A DNA stretch of 64,000 nt. Origin: Pholis gunnellus. Lineage: Eukaryota > Chordata > Actinopteri > Perciformes > Pholidae. This document shows, piece after piece, positions 12,640 through 26,200 of the stretch. The position numbers were made by a program, and so were the translations under genes. The stretch spans positions 17,498,623 to 17,562,622 of the forward strand of contig OU342807.1 in NCBI GenBank assembly GCA_910591455.2, given 5' to 3'. Numbering within the stretch: the stretch's first letter is position 1; the number at the start of each line of letters is the position of its first letter. The notes beneath the pieces were generated by a model. It saw only the letters and a program-made list of their open reading frames with translations. It had not been told where the DNA came from and did no database searches.

Positions 12640-14628
12640 TTGTATAAAGCTGCCTGTCTGTCAAACAGCTGAAACTGTTGTGGCTGAAGATGCAGACATT
12701 GTAGTGAGAACTGACAGTTTTCACACGTCACCATTGAAACCTATCAGTGGTGGTTTGCACGGAGTGTATTTAACATTTCTTAAAAATCTGGTTTCATTTT
12801 ATTCTCAATTCTCTTTATATAGTTGTGTACATTAATGGCAGTGATGTCCAGATTCCCCTCCCTTTGTCAGTCTACATGTGTAATGTTCATCAGCTCAAAA
12901 AGACCTCCCCCTGTTTTAACTTCATTACACTGACGAGGGCGTTCACTCCCCAGACAGCAGACTTCCAGGATTGCTCTCCAGAACATGATAAACTGGTTCA
13001 GACACAGATGCCCACATTGTGAAAATGCCAAGACAAGGAATGTTTGTGCTGTACGCTTCAACTAATTCTTTTTTAACATCAAGGCATCTCTGAAAAAGAA
13101 GGAAGTTGTGTGTTGAGAGTTTGTTTGGCTGCCATATTTGTATTTAAATGGACAGTTTTGCAGTCCCTGGTATATATCTGAGGACCTTTTCTCTAATGGG
13201 ACAAACCAAGTCATGTCGTCATTTGTCTATTTTAGTCTTCATGAGTTAATTATTTTCATGCTGTAATCCTAACCATCATGAATGCATTATTAAGAAGATG
13301 ATAACAGGGAGAATGTTTGTGGAACAGCCAAGAGAGGAAATGAGTAAAGTCCTTCACAGGCCCCGCTGGTCAACCTCGTTCACACACAAATAGAAATAGG
13401 TCACTTAGTCTCCTGGGTGACATCTCCACTTGTTTATTATCATTTTAAATAAATATTCTAAAATAAAGTCATTGTTTTTGGACACATAGATTTGTATCAT
13501 GTTCTACTTCTCTGTGTTTGAGGGATTAGTTTGTCTTAACAGAAGAGTGAAACTGCTTTGCGTTGATGGTTTGCGCTGAACTAAGCAGATCAGTGGCTTT
13601 TGTGCCAAATATTGTGAGTTAAAATGGACATTTCCAGTAATTTATGGTATGACTGTGAACACCGTAGTTATAATGGAGTATTGGTAGTATAGTCTCATGG
13701 CAAATGATGCATGTGATGACATTTCAGTCTGTATCAACCTGTTATCTTGTCAACTCCACTTCAGACTGCTGTCTTCAAGATACACTGGCTGAGTACAAAG
13801 CTGTGTTGACACAACAGAGAGCGCGAGAGAGAGAGAGGAGGCTTTACAAACGCAGTAAGCCACAGTGGTGAGGAAAGTTAAAGGGGTGAAGGAGGAAGGC
13901 TTTGATTGGCTGCACATACTCATCGGGTGGAGAGACAGGAAAAGTCTGTTTACTTTTATCTGCAGAAAAAGCTAATCATCAAAGCATCAGCTGGTCGTTT
14001 CCTCAGAACCATGCTCAGCTCACTGGACTTATCCGCCAGCGCTGCATTTTTTCGACAAATAGGAAGTCCGTCTGTGTCTCCAGTTAATATTCATGCAATA
14101 CATTTCAGTAGTTTCTGGGTGGTTTGGTTTTGGGTACATTTATAGGCTTTCTCAGGAGGCTCGGCAGCTTTTTTACATAGTTCCCACTCAATTAAAGTGT
14201 ATGCCAGTCGCTTAGGGATGGAGAGGGTGAAGTAACAGCCTGTGGACATGAGTGACTCATTGTCTGTAATCCAGAAACCATTCAGCTTTCTCCTCAGTAG
14301 TTCAAACGTAGTATTAGTCTCACTGAACCAACTTTGTTTGGTTGCACATTCAGACGAATGGTGCAGAATATGCTGATATATTTAAAATAGCTACCATGCT
14401 GTCTTTTTTACTTCAATAGAGTTTGGTTGATGTGCAATTCCTACACCGTTGCATTTTACCGTACTTCCCACTACAGGTACTTCTCCCAGACACTTGTTCA
14501 TAGTTTAGACGCTGCCTGTCGCTAGGGACCCATAAACATGATTGTTAAAGTCCCGTCCCCCCTCATGTGCTCTGCCTCGCTGTTATCATTTTGAAGTAAA
14601 CGACGTGGCCAGCAAGAGACATACTATT

Positions 14629-14719
14629 CCCTATATGGGCTTTGTTTGGGAGTTCACTTGCCTTGCTGTTTAGGTCCGCAGAAAAAGAGTCCTGCTCCAG
14701 AGAAGGGGCCCATATATGG
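14629..14719. promoter_or_regulatory. Paired intronic CArG elements, candidate myh11 intron-1 enhancer
   Basis: CCCTATATGG (14629-14638, one mismatch) and CCATATATGG (14710-14719, perfect) lie 81 bases apart, about eight helical turns. They sit roughly 0.8 kb before the ATG exon, in a block that is less AT-rich than its surroundings. The arrangement resembles known SRF-dependent smooth-muscle enhancers, which usually use paired CArG boxes. Confidence 0.5.
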
Positions 14720-15204
14720 TCATCACAGCACGAGACTGAAGCCTCCTAGCAGAGAGACAGGGGGAGAGAGAGAGAGATGGAGGGGGATAGACATGGAAAG
14801 CATGGATGTTGTCAATTAAGCACTGACTTCATGATTGAGTATGAGTAAATACCAGTGAGCATTAATGGTTTCGGGTTATTTCAGATAAGTCTGTTGTTTC
14901 TTTGGAGAATGTTTTGTTACTGACTTAATTAAAATCTAAATTAGGGAAGGGGAATTGTTTGTGCATCTCCCTAGTGGCGTATGTGAATGTGTTGGGTTGT
15001 ATGGGGGTGGAGGTCTGTGAGAATGACTGCACTCTGGAACTCCCCGATGGATGAGAAATTTTAACTCCTTCAGTCACGATCACAGGCAGGAGGGAACTTT
15101 AGCATCATGTCTCCGATAACAGTTGAATGTTAGCCTCATTTTTATGCCCGCTCATCTTTTTTGAATTCCTTCCTTCCTGCCTTGCTTGCTTTGTTCCCTC
15201 TTGC

Positions 15205-15385
15205 GTCTATTACATTACAGTCATTTAGCTGACGCTTTTATCCAAAGTGACTTACAATTCAGATGCTATCATACCGTAGGCACAGCTACGGGAGCAATTT
15301 TGGGGTTAAGTGTCTTGCTCAAGGATACATCGACATGCAACCAGTGGCACCGGAGCCGGGGTTTGAACTGCCAACCCTCTGATTG
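15205..15385. repeat. Teleost dispersed SINE-like repeat
   Basis: The segment contains CATTTAGCTGACGCTTTTAT, then a GGGGTTAAGTGTCTTGCTC stretch and a GGGGTTTGAAC block. These elements recur in very many fish genomes in this order. It ends about 130 bases before the myh11 ATG exon. Confidence 0.6.
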
Positions 15386-15538
15386 AAAGACGGCCCTGCT
15401 CTCCACACAGACACAGTCGCCCTAATTCTTCTTATGTTAGTTCCATCCTCACTTACTTTCCACCTCCCTCCCTTTCTAACGTCCAATTCATTTTCAAACA
15501 TTTTTTCTCCAACAGTTGGCCCTCGACCACAAGGCAAA

Positions 15539-18500
15539 ATGTCTAAGAAGGCCCCAACCGAGGACGAGAAGTTCCTCTTTGTTGACAAAGACTTCCTGAA
15601 CAGCCCCATGGCTCAGGCGGACTGGTCGGCCAAGAAGCTGGTGTGGATCCCATCGGAGAAGCACGGCTTCGAGGCGGCCAGTATCAAGGAGGAGCATGGC
15701 GACGAGGTTCTGGTGGAGCTGGCTGACAACAACAAGAAGGCGACAGTCAACAAGGATGACATCCAGAAGATGAACCCGCCCAAATTCAGCAAGGTGGAGG
15801 ACATGGCTGAGCTCACCTGCCTGAACGAAGCCTCCGTGTTGCACAACATCCGCGAGAGGTACTTCTCTGGCCTTATATATGTAAGTATACAGCGAAAACA
15901 TGTAAATGCTCCCACAATCATTCACTCACACCCTAACGCTGTGCAACTACACACAGATGTTTGTATCTATATATTTATGAGCATTTATATTGACTTCATT
16001 GATTCCCTAATCCTAATTTCAACCTCATCTTCTAATGTTAACTCTAATATAAAGATACATTTTTATGCAAATACTGATCCTAAACAAGCTTTGTGGCGCA
16101 GCCATTTTTTGTGGATTTGTACAGTAATTCAATCTTTATCATTGCCTTCTCTCCCTGACTTGTTTAAATCCTCCACCAACACTCACACACGCTCATCTTC
16201 CTCGTGGTCTTTTTCTCTCAGACGTACTCCGGCCTGTTCTGTGTGGTGGTGAACCCCTATAAAATGCTGCCCATTTACTCAGAGAAGATCATTGACATGT
16301 ACAAAGGGAAGAAACGACATGAAGTCCCCCCTCATATCTACTCCATCGCTGATAATGCCTACAGGAACATGATGCAAGGTAGGGTGTTTCCACCGCTTCC
16401 CTCTCTTTGTTATGTCTACCTCACTCATTTCCCTCTGATGGAGCAGCAATATCATTTCTTTTGTAGAATTTTACGGTTGTCCAAGTGTTTGTGATGTAAG
16501 GTTTCTACCACATTGCACAGACACACAAACAACATAAACTAGAAACATGTCTTTCAGAGTTTTGTGTTTTCATCTTTGTTTTCTGTATAAGCATGGATGT
16601 ATAAAGAGAGCTGGAGACAGCGTTGAAGGCAGTGCCCCGTTCATTCCTATAAAAGCTGCTTAGTTGTGCATGAATCAAAAAAAAAAAGGCGACTTCTGAG
16701 TATAAAATTACCCGAATCTTTCGGCTTTCTTCCTTATTATGAGGTCCAGAGAGCAAGAGTGCTAGCGTTACCTTTACCTCTCCTCCCAGCCCTCGGTCCA
16801 GCCTTTTCTCAGGTTCATTCACATCAACGGAGGAGTGAAAATAATAACAATTAGTGCATTTTACAACTTTTAGGACCTAATGATTTAAATAAGGGTTACT
16901 TGAGTGTTCATACTGGGAAGTTGATTCACCTCAAAAAAACAGAAGTCTCTTCTCAACATAAGTCTATGGGAAAAAGTCTTTTTGGGCCCCATGGCATCAT
17001 GGGACAGACCCGGAAATTGTAATCCCACCGTTTGGCCACAATGTAAAATTTGTTTCACAGCCCAACCCTCTTCTTGTGGGCTTGGTCCAGAGTTATTTTC
17101 TGCCCAGCTTATCCGGTGATATCAGCTTCCAAAAACTCTCACACACAACCAGTTTGCAGTTGCAGCATGCTTTCAGCCTCACATTTTTTCAGGTGATTTC
17201 TGTCAGATTGAAGTGTTTGCCGCTATATCTTTAAAAAGCTCTGTGTGGGTGAGCTGTGGTATCAGCTGCAAAAAGTCTCGCTTCTGTCTGAGTGATGACA
17301 GCTGGCAGCGTTTAGCTCTGTGACGATGACAAAGCTGTTAGTGAAAACCACAAACAGACCAACACTGTCAGGCTGATAGCAGAGCGGTTTTTATTATTAT
17401 GCAGTTCAAAATGAACCTTGTTACTCCACCTGCAAGTTCACTTCAATGTATGTTGTAAGAGTGTGAAAAAAATAGTATTTGATGGCCTATTTGAGAGTCA
17501 GTGTCTTGCAGACGTGACGATAGTGGCCTTGGCCGAGTCGTGCTTACAGTAAATGGCTCCTGGATGAGCCTGCAGCGGTTTAGAGCAGCTGGTTTCCCAC
17601 AGAAGCTGTTTCTTGTGCTTCCAGGGGGTCATGCCCACTGGACTTCATGTTGATGTCCTCTCAGAGGAGTTGACATCTGGATTGGGAGATGGGTGGAGGG
17701 CTGTAAAACATTTCCTGTTTCAGCCGCATCCCTGTCCTCATTCAAATATGCTAACTGTATTTATTTTTTGTGCAAGAAATGAGAGTTTAAAATTCCCATT
17801 AAATGGGTTTTAGATTGTACTTTTCTGCATTGGTTTGATGAGTTTCCCAATGAAACAGGATGTTTGGACGGGACTTACACTAAAGTTAGGAAGTAATTGT
17901 TTAGAGAGCTCCAAAGAAGGTGGGATTATCCCAAATCTTCTACAGCCACACTATTTAATCTCTCTGGCTGCAAAGAGAGATTCAGGATGATATGGAGGAT
18001 TTGACCCAAAACAAGCATAACAGTACAGTATCAATATACTTCATGTTTTAGATAGCTCAGTTTCCATTTAACTGTTCCTTCATGTGAATGTACATTCCCG
18101 GTTTGAGAAAAATACACAAGTATGCACTCTATATCGATCATTGATCCAAAACATTGGAATATGTTGTTGTTACCTGCTGCACTGGTGTTAAGCATTTAGC
18201 TACAACACACACAAGCTAAGTAAGTGCATTCAGACATTGTATGAAGACTAACTTTTGAGCTTCAAGTTCCATCTCTTAGGTGGTCTCTTTAAGTTTGTGT
18301 CTCTGTATTTTAAGGGTATTGATACCTTAACTGGTGCTGAAATTACATGTGAGTCTGGAGGCTCCTAGAAATGATTGATCATCTGAAAAGAAGTGAGAAG
18401 AAATACAGCTGGAACAATATCCTGCCCTAATCTGTGGATAGACATACTGTAACATCAGATTCAATGTTTGCCTGATTCTTTCAGCATTGTCATTATTAGT

Positions 18501-20195
18501 CTCCTAAATCGGTTTTGAAAATGTGGATTTGTGATTTCTCTTACTTTGAGAGCAACTGACACCAATACGTGTACATTGGAGGATTTCAAATTGTCCCGGC
18601 CGGTACACAGGAAATGTGTGTATGTAGCTAGTGTGTGTAAACACGGTGTCGCCAGTAAACAAGAAGGGGGAGGATTGATTGGTGTTTGTGTGGGTGTTTG
18701 GATTACACTTCTTCAGCTCATCCCTTTTTTGAAGATCCCATACAGCTGAAACTTGTGAGTTACAAATTTTCACGTGTGAGTTACCACCCAGAACACGGTG
18801 TTAACATGAAAAAGAGAGTTTTGATTTGCTGCATTTATTTCAGTCTAAACACGTCAGCTTGGGCTCATGATGTATGAAATGATAATTGATGTTCAAGATT
18901 GTGGACCGCCCGTTCAGTTTTAGAACTTAAAACATGCCTTTGAACTGATTTTTATGACAAAGTACTAAGACAATGAAGTCAGCAGCAAAAGCAACAACAG
19001 CATCGTTAGTTAATACATTTGAAAGAAAAGATTAAGGCAGACTATAAAAGGGAGGTAATAAACACACAATTTATCAAACATGACTTTTAAAATGTGAGAA
19101 TATGCCTGAGATGTTTGACAAGTTGTTTCAGTTGAAAATCACTTCTTGTTTTTAATCCAGGCAGAGTAAAATAGACCATAAAGTAGGGTATGCTTTAGGG
19201 TGTGGCTACTGTGAATGACAGGTCGCTACCAGTCTGAGAGTTGTCCGTGTTCTTCGTCTTACAGCTTTAACCCTTTCATTGTGTGTTTTTACTTCTTCAA
19301 AGTTAATTGTAACCATTTAAGTCGGCTAAAAATGTCTTATTCAGCGTTCGGTTGTACTTGTACTTAACTTTCTCGTGTCACTTCTGGTTTAAAAAAAACA
19401 AAATGCAGACGGCCAAAATGCCGAACTCGAGGCTTCAAAACGGTAGCCGGTAGTCAAATCAATGGGAGACGTCAGGGTGGCTACGTCCTCTTCTTATATA
19501 CAGTCTATGGTACAGTCCCACACATTATGAAGAACGTACATCCAAGAAAGAACCATAAAGCTTCAGGATGGTCTCAGTATAAATTATTTCAATACGCCTT
19601 TGCACAAAAGAGTCCTCGACTACCAAAAGGTTAAGACTAAATCTACACATCTATGAACCCTTTTGAGCCTTTGTTGTGTAACACTGTGGCTGGCAGAGAG
19701 TTGTTATTGTTGATGCATTAGTGGGATTTCCCATGAAGTAGTGACTGATGATGCAGGATGTCGACACTGAGAGTTATAGTATGAGCAGTTCACATGTTAG
19801 AGTGGAAGTGGTGCATAACAACAGCAAATCCAGATAACTCGCCTAAGCTTTGAGACATTCTTCCTGCAATCTTGGCCGAGATCCCATTCTTCCCAAATCG
19901 TGCCTCAGTCTTTGATGTCCAGGAGAAAAAAATTGGAAAATTCCCGCATAGAGTTTTCTGTCCACTCAAACGTTTCACTGCATCAGGTGACTGATGTGCC
20001 TTTCTTTGTGTTTGCCAGACAGGTGGAGAGACATCGACACTCCCCTGTATTCAGATTTTGGGTTTTATACTTAATCCGAACAATCAGTGTCACAAAAATA
20101 TTCGTAATATTTTTGCAGTGTCTCTCCTCTCTGATTCTCTGGCGCAAGACTGAGTGTTGTTTTTGGATGTTTTACAAAAGCTCACGACTCTGGCC

Positions 20196-20290
<95 letters not shown>

Positions 20291-23200
20291 CTCTGCCTTA
20301 ATTAGGAAGTGCTGCATTTTGTGTGTGTTTGTAAGGAATGGATCCAGTAGAACAGCAGCCAAAGTCAAGTTTACAGTTCAGGGCCAGCTGCACACTGTAA
20401 CACAACATAATAAATTACCGTGTAAAAATGATGACGCTGCACATTAATGGTGCTCTTCAATGTTTGAGGATGAGGAGTCGTTAGCGGCGAAGCTTTCAGG
20501 TGTCACTCGCGAAGAGGTTTCATGTTGAAAACTGGGAGCAAAGTGATCTTTTCTCTCAGCGGTACTCCCTGTACTCCCCCAGGAGCACTTTGTATTGAAG
20601 GATACAGTTACAAAAAAGCCTTACATGGACTCACTGTATTCTCCCAGGAGTATTTCTGCAGCCGATGTAATGACTCATTGCTAAGCACATTCAGAATTGA
20701 TTTTCATGGTTAAAAATCAAAGTATTTGTGGGAGTTGCATGTTTCTTTAGGCACAGGGGAGCCTTTTGCAAATCACTGAGCCTCCTCTAAGCTTTGAACC
20801 AAGTCCCAGCTGGTGTCTTAAATTTAACACGAGATTGATCTTTATTTCTGGAGAGAGGATTGTGGTTTCACAAGTGACCAAACATTGGGGAATAAGAAAT
20901 AAAATCCATGTACTTGTATTACATAATATGAAATTGCATATTTTTACTGGTCATTGCAGATTCTTTTGGTTTACCACATGACTTGTATGCCTTTACAAGT
21001 GATCTGGACACTCACTCACCGTGTATTTGTCAATGAGTTGTCATAAAACCTGTCTAACGCTATAAACTTTCTTTGTGTCTGCAGATCGTGAGGACCAGGC
21101 CATTCTCTGCACGTAAGTAAAACATCTGTCACCTCCAAACTCACCCTCTCTCCTTAACCTTTTTCCTGGTCGTCACATCATCAATGGTAGAAGAAAGACC
21201 TGCGTGTTTATCTGTGTGTTTGTGTGGAAGAACAGTTACATAATGCTTGTGTAAACACCGAGTGGAACAAATCAGATACCTCTCTGGTCTCTCAGCAGCC
21301 AGTCTCAATCAGCAAGAAATAAGTTTGTTAGATAATGTTGCAGTAAATTGTGTTGTATTCAAATGGAGCCAAACGTAATGAGCGTGAATGCGTCCCAGAG
21401 GGCTGTGGCCTCGCTCTCTTCTCAGACCCTCGGTCAGGAAGTATGCCCTGCCTGCTGATGGGAGAACCAGATTAGCTCTCCAAATGTTTGGGCTCCATTT
21501 TGTTTGTTTATTTTTTATTTTTTCAAACCAATTGTTGAGACCTTTGACATCCATCGGACATCCAGGGATAAAGGATGTCATTTTGTGCAGCAGCAACTGC
21601 TTAATCTTTGGACTGGCCTGAACTTCACTTTAATTCATAGAAAACAACGTTACGTACTAATCGATTTGTTTTAGTGGACTAATAGACTTTAAGTTGTGTG
21701 TGTGCCCATGTTTCATGACTCAGATTTGCATCTTACAGTGTAATGTGTTTATGAGTCCACTACCGACAATCAAATTGACGGATTAGTATCGAGGAGCTGA
21801 GCAGTTTAACATCCAGATCACGGTATCTCCCGTATTAGTTGCGAGTGAACAGTTGCACCTTTGCTGCTGAGCATCCAGTTGTCCCAGTAAAGGGGATGAA
21901 AGGAAAGGGCTTTTCCCCCTCAAGGCTCTCTCTACTCCACATTTTACAAATGCCAGGATGCTGCAAATTCTTTGATCTCATCGGACCATTTCCTCAACTA
22001 TCAGGCTCTCTTTGCAAGTATTTATCCCGGTCTCTGTGTGCGGGGAGGTATTTGTTTACATCTCTGGTGAACATGAAGATGTTTGATACGAAGCACTATT
22101 TAAAACAAGTCTAAAGTTATAAACTGTAAGTCCTATGATACAACAGAGCTGAAACACAAACTCTGTCTTCTCTGTGGAACGTTAGTCAGGTCCACACAGT
22201 CACTTACATATTTTAGTTTGAGCTACAGCTGGTCTCATTCTCAGCAGGCCTCTGGAGCCATATATGGGAGAAATGTTTCTGGTGCGATATGTGGAATGTC
22301 ATGTATGACATGCTCCTCCTGCATGTGTGTTTACATGTGTCTCATTGCACCGTATGTTCTTCTTTGGTATTGTTTTTACAGTAATCCTTCATCTTGACCT
22401 GACCTCTTTAAAAGCATGAGGTTTATAAGTGTTTGTTAATATGTTGTCATGGGAGACTTGTGAAACTTTAAATATATGGATTTCCTGTTTTATCTTTCAT
22501 TTACACAACACAAGGTTGTGCAAAGAAATGGAGTTTGTGGTCCCATGCTTTGCAGCAAATGAAGTGACACCTCGCTTGCTTTTACATGCATCTGTGTGTA
22601 TTCTAGTAATTCTAGCAGTGATTGTATTCCTCAAATTCCTCCACACCAGTAGCAAGAATTTGTCATGGGAAATAGCTGGGAGCCTGCTGCTAAATCCATG
22701 TTTGAGATGTTGACATTTCATCTCAGCAGGGTCACCAGTTTCCTTGGTCAAGTATCCATTGCGCGTGTGTGACGGAATAGACATATTGGCCGTAAAGTTG
22801 CAGGATGTTGACGATGAGGGCTCCCCTTCATTTAGCTGCACTGTAGGGATTTCCTTTCCTCAGATGACTGAGGACACTGAGGACACTGAGGACACTGCTG
22901 GTGTTGTCTGCTACTGTTGTTCTCAACCTTGTGTTTAACTCTTTCAAATAAAATATTGCCTCCACAGATCCCATCACAGGATGCACACTCAACTCACTCT
23001 TTTATTTGTTCATAAAGTCTTTAAATAGTCAATATTCTACAAGAAGAAGAGCTAACATTTTCCAAAATCAAGATAAAACATAGTTACACATCTGAATATT
23101 AGCAATATGGTACTTCTGATGGAATTGTAATCCATTCAATTCTTTCAAATAATCTTATGAGTGTCAGTGAATACTGTACTGATGGTAAGCAGGACTTACA

Positions 23201-26200
23201 GGAAGAGACAGTTTGATGGAGCATCTGGAGGAAAAACTCCCATCAGAATTTATTCTGCATTAACAGCTCCCTACAGTAGGAGCCTGGATGTCACATGTCC
23301 TTACAAACCTGAACAGGACAGAGGAATCTATCTCAGGGCTGCCAAGCCCTAACACATGGCGCATTGCATGCCTTTTATGGAAGGATGTTTCTGTGTGTTG
23401 GACTGCTGGCTGATGGCTCTGGTATCATTCAACTTTGTCTTTCTAAGTATCCAGCATCATTGTCTGGAAACAATGTGCTCTTGCTTCTGTTTAAAAATGT
23501 TTGCGTTATAAAATGCCTCTTAAAAAGGTAGTACATCTTTAACTTTTAGGTTTCTGACTAGTCTGAGAGTATTTGTCATATAACTCTTAATAACGTAGTA
23601 TATGTCATAAGGTTTTATTCCAGCTATATACACACTGATTATGTTTCCATGAAGTGTCCGGCCATTATTTCAAGGAATGTATCGGCATTGTTTACGATAC
23701 ATTTATTCGCTTTCTTGCATAGAGAGTACCTACTACAAGAGCAGCCTGTTAGCTTAGCATGAAGACTAATTTAAGACTTAAGGCACATACCACCTGTGTA
23801 ACATATCTATGCTTTCTGTTTTCCCCCTTGTTTTCAAATGATTTCTTTAAAGCTCGAAAATAAGAGGAAAGGGTTCATTTAGACATTTTAAAAACATGAA
23901 ATGACCTCACTAGATAGGTATGGATGATGAACATGATAGTTGGTAAGAGGATCTGTGTAGTAGGCAGACTGAACAATAACATTATGCTTTGAGTCAGACA
24001 TTGGACAGACATTTCCATTCAATTAAACTGGGTTATTGAACTGTGAACAGAGTACCTGTCAGTGCTGCTTATCGTCTTGCTCTTTCTGTATCTTTTAATC
24101 CCTCTCTCACTTTTTCTTCTCCAGTGGAGAGTCTGGTGCTGGCAAGACGGAGAACACCAAGAAGGTCATCCAGTATCTGGCTGTTGTGGCCTCCTCGCAT
24201 AAAGGCAAGAAGGACAGCAGTGCTGTAAGTACCTGTGTGAAGAGGTCATGTTGTAATTAAAAGTTTGGATGTGTCAGCCAGTTCCCTCACTCTTCAACAT
24301 ATGCAGGGAACTGCCCGCTTTAATCCTTTAATATCGCCATTTCCTCCAAATAGCAACAATCAGGAACACAGTTTGCCTACGTGAGTAAAGGGGAATGCCT
24401 GGAGTGTGTTTTTGTGTGTAGTGTTTGTGTGTGTCTCTTCCTTAGGTTAGAAAAGTGCATGAAGACAGCGTCACTGAGTTACCCAAATATAATGTTTCTG
24501 TTTGTAATGATTTGTCTACACCAAGGGTCGAGATCCCAAATCTTACCGCTCTTGAGTTAGAAGGTGTTTACCCTAACATTCGTCGTGTCTGTAACTTACC
24601 CAACAACAGCTGATTTAGACTGCATGACCATCGTCCTAGTACTGACTCGCAGTCACTTTTCAAACCTGCCGAATGTTCAGTGAAGGACGTGTAGTGTTTT
24701 TCATCCTCCTGAACTGGTTTATCATGTTGAGTTTTGTGTCATCCATCCTCTTATGAACACCCTTTCACTGCCAGCGGAGGTGGGATTGGAGCCTCGCTGG
24801 CAGTGACAGGGTCTCTCACGGATCAACGAGCACAGTGTGAGCATGCCCATGTCCTGTTCTGATCTATTAAACACCGACCTCCCCACCCTTCCTCTCCGTT
24901 CCCCCCTCCTCCTCCTCCTCCTCCTCCTCCTCCTCCTCCTCTTACCTGACATTCGCCCTGCGGTGCGACGTTCAAGTCAGGATGAGTAAAATGGGTCGTC
25001 TGTCGTCTGATGAGGCGTTGATGGTTTGTGGTGTTGCTCTGGGGTTGGTGACAGTACCGGAGGGATTCATTTGTGGGTCAAAGCGATGCTTCCACTCGCT
25101 ATTGGCTCCAGTCCCCCTCCGGGTGTTTACCACAGAGGAAACTAGAACAGATTGCTGTAAGACTCAAAGGTTCCTCCGTACCTCGCCTAAAAAGAAACAG
25201 CATTGGGCCTATCTCCTTTTCTCTACTCTCACTTTCTCTCTTCCTCAGGCACTATTTTGACTCAGCCAACTTGCTCATTAGTTATCTGCTTGAGCGTTTT
25301 ATTTACAGTGTTTTAAGAACAATCCTTCCCATCAGCTTTCTTTTGCTTTCTTGCCATTTTGCTGCACTCTGTTTCTCTTTTTTCTCCCAGTGATTTAATG
25401 AACAAGACCCTCCTCTCTGCTCTGCCAACTCTGAACTGCTCTGCCAACTCTTCAGCTGGTCTGTATCTTTCCAGTTTTTCCTTAAACATAAAAAAGATTG
25501 ACTTTTAATGACTCGAAAAGACTTTGCAGAGAAATGACTGCCTTGTTTTAAAAAATAGAACCACCTCAAGTAAGAACTCACGATCAACCTCGATGAAGTT
25601 AGCAAATGTCTGAACATGTCCATCATTAATCTTCATCATTGTTCTCGTCACACCGTTGCCATTTTTGATTACAATGTTAACACAACACTCGTGCCCCTCT
25701 CCTCTTCGTGGCTTTAGCTCGTTTACAGGGTAGCTGAAGGGAGTGTTTTTAAGGTAGAGATCTCCAGCACCTGACCTTGATGCTAGGCTGACACAGACCC
25801 CTTTGATCAGGTGGATTAGCTCGATGCAGAGTGAAGGAGTGTCTGCCTCATTTACTGACCATCACCCAGCTCCACCTACCAGTCACGCTGGAAGCAAATC
25901 ACATCTCCAGAAGGCTGTTTGTGAATCCGAATCATTTCGATTTTCCAACACATTGAATGCAAATACTTTGGCCGGAATCATCAAAGGTTTTGTAATGTTA
26001 AAAAGGTTTAGATGCCGCGTCTCTCCTAACATAACCTCACTTGTTCATCTCTTTCTCTTTGTTTCCACACAAGCAACAGCAGCTTCTCCTCGTTTTAACT
26101 CTGTGTCTTTCAACGCTGATGGAAAGGTCTTCAGGCCACGTGTCTGTGTTACGTAATATACTGAAGAAAGTCAAAGAAGATTAGGAAGGAGTTATACTGT

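Larger units (their letters stand above)
12052..15515 (+). other. Intron 1 of myh11 with putative smooth-muscle enhancer
   Basis: This 3.5-kb intron has no exon-like frame. It contains two perfect CArG boxes (12630, 14710), one near-match (14629), and a dispersed repeat just before the coding exon. An intronic CArG box is part of the characterised mammalian SM-MHC enhancer. Confidence 0.5.

Noticed and set aside
15350..15370. tRNA-like B box (GGGGTTTGAAC)
   Set aside because: No A box or cloverleaf is visible; the motif belongs to the common fish dispersed repeat.
15383..15538. In-frame upstream extension of the first myh11 coding exon (289-codon frame)
   Set aside because: The upstream part comes from a dispersed repeat and intron. 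The acceptor at 15514-15515 and the match to the family N-terminus place the start at 15539, and the frame's tail runs into the next intron.
20154..20447. Frames across the CT repeat on both strands
   Set aside because: They encode only Leu-Ser or Arg-Glu dipeptides from a microsatellite inside a myh11 intron.
22429..22713. 94-codon frame in a myh11 intron
   Set aside because: No splice-site support, no family resemblance, and it lies between two exons that join perfectly without it.
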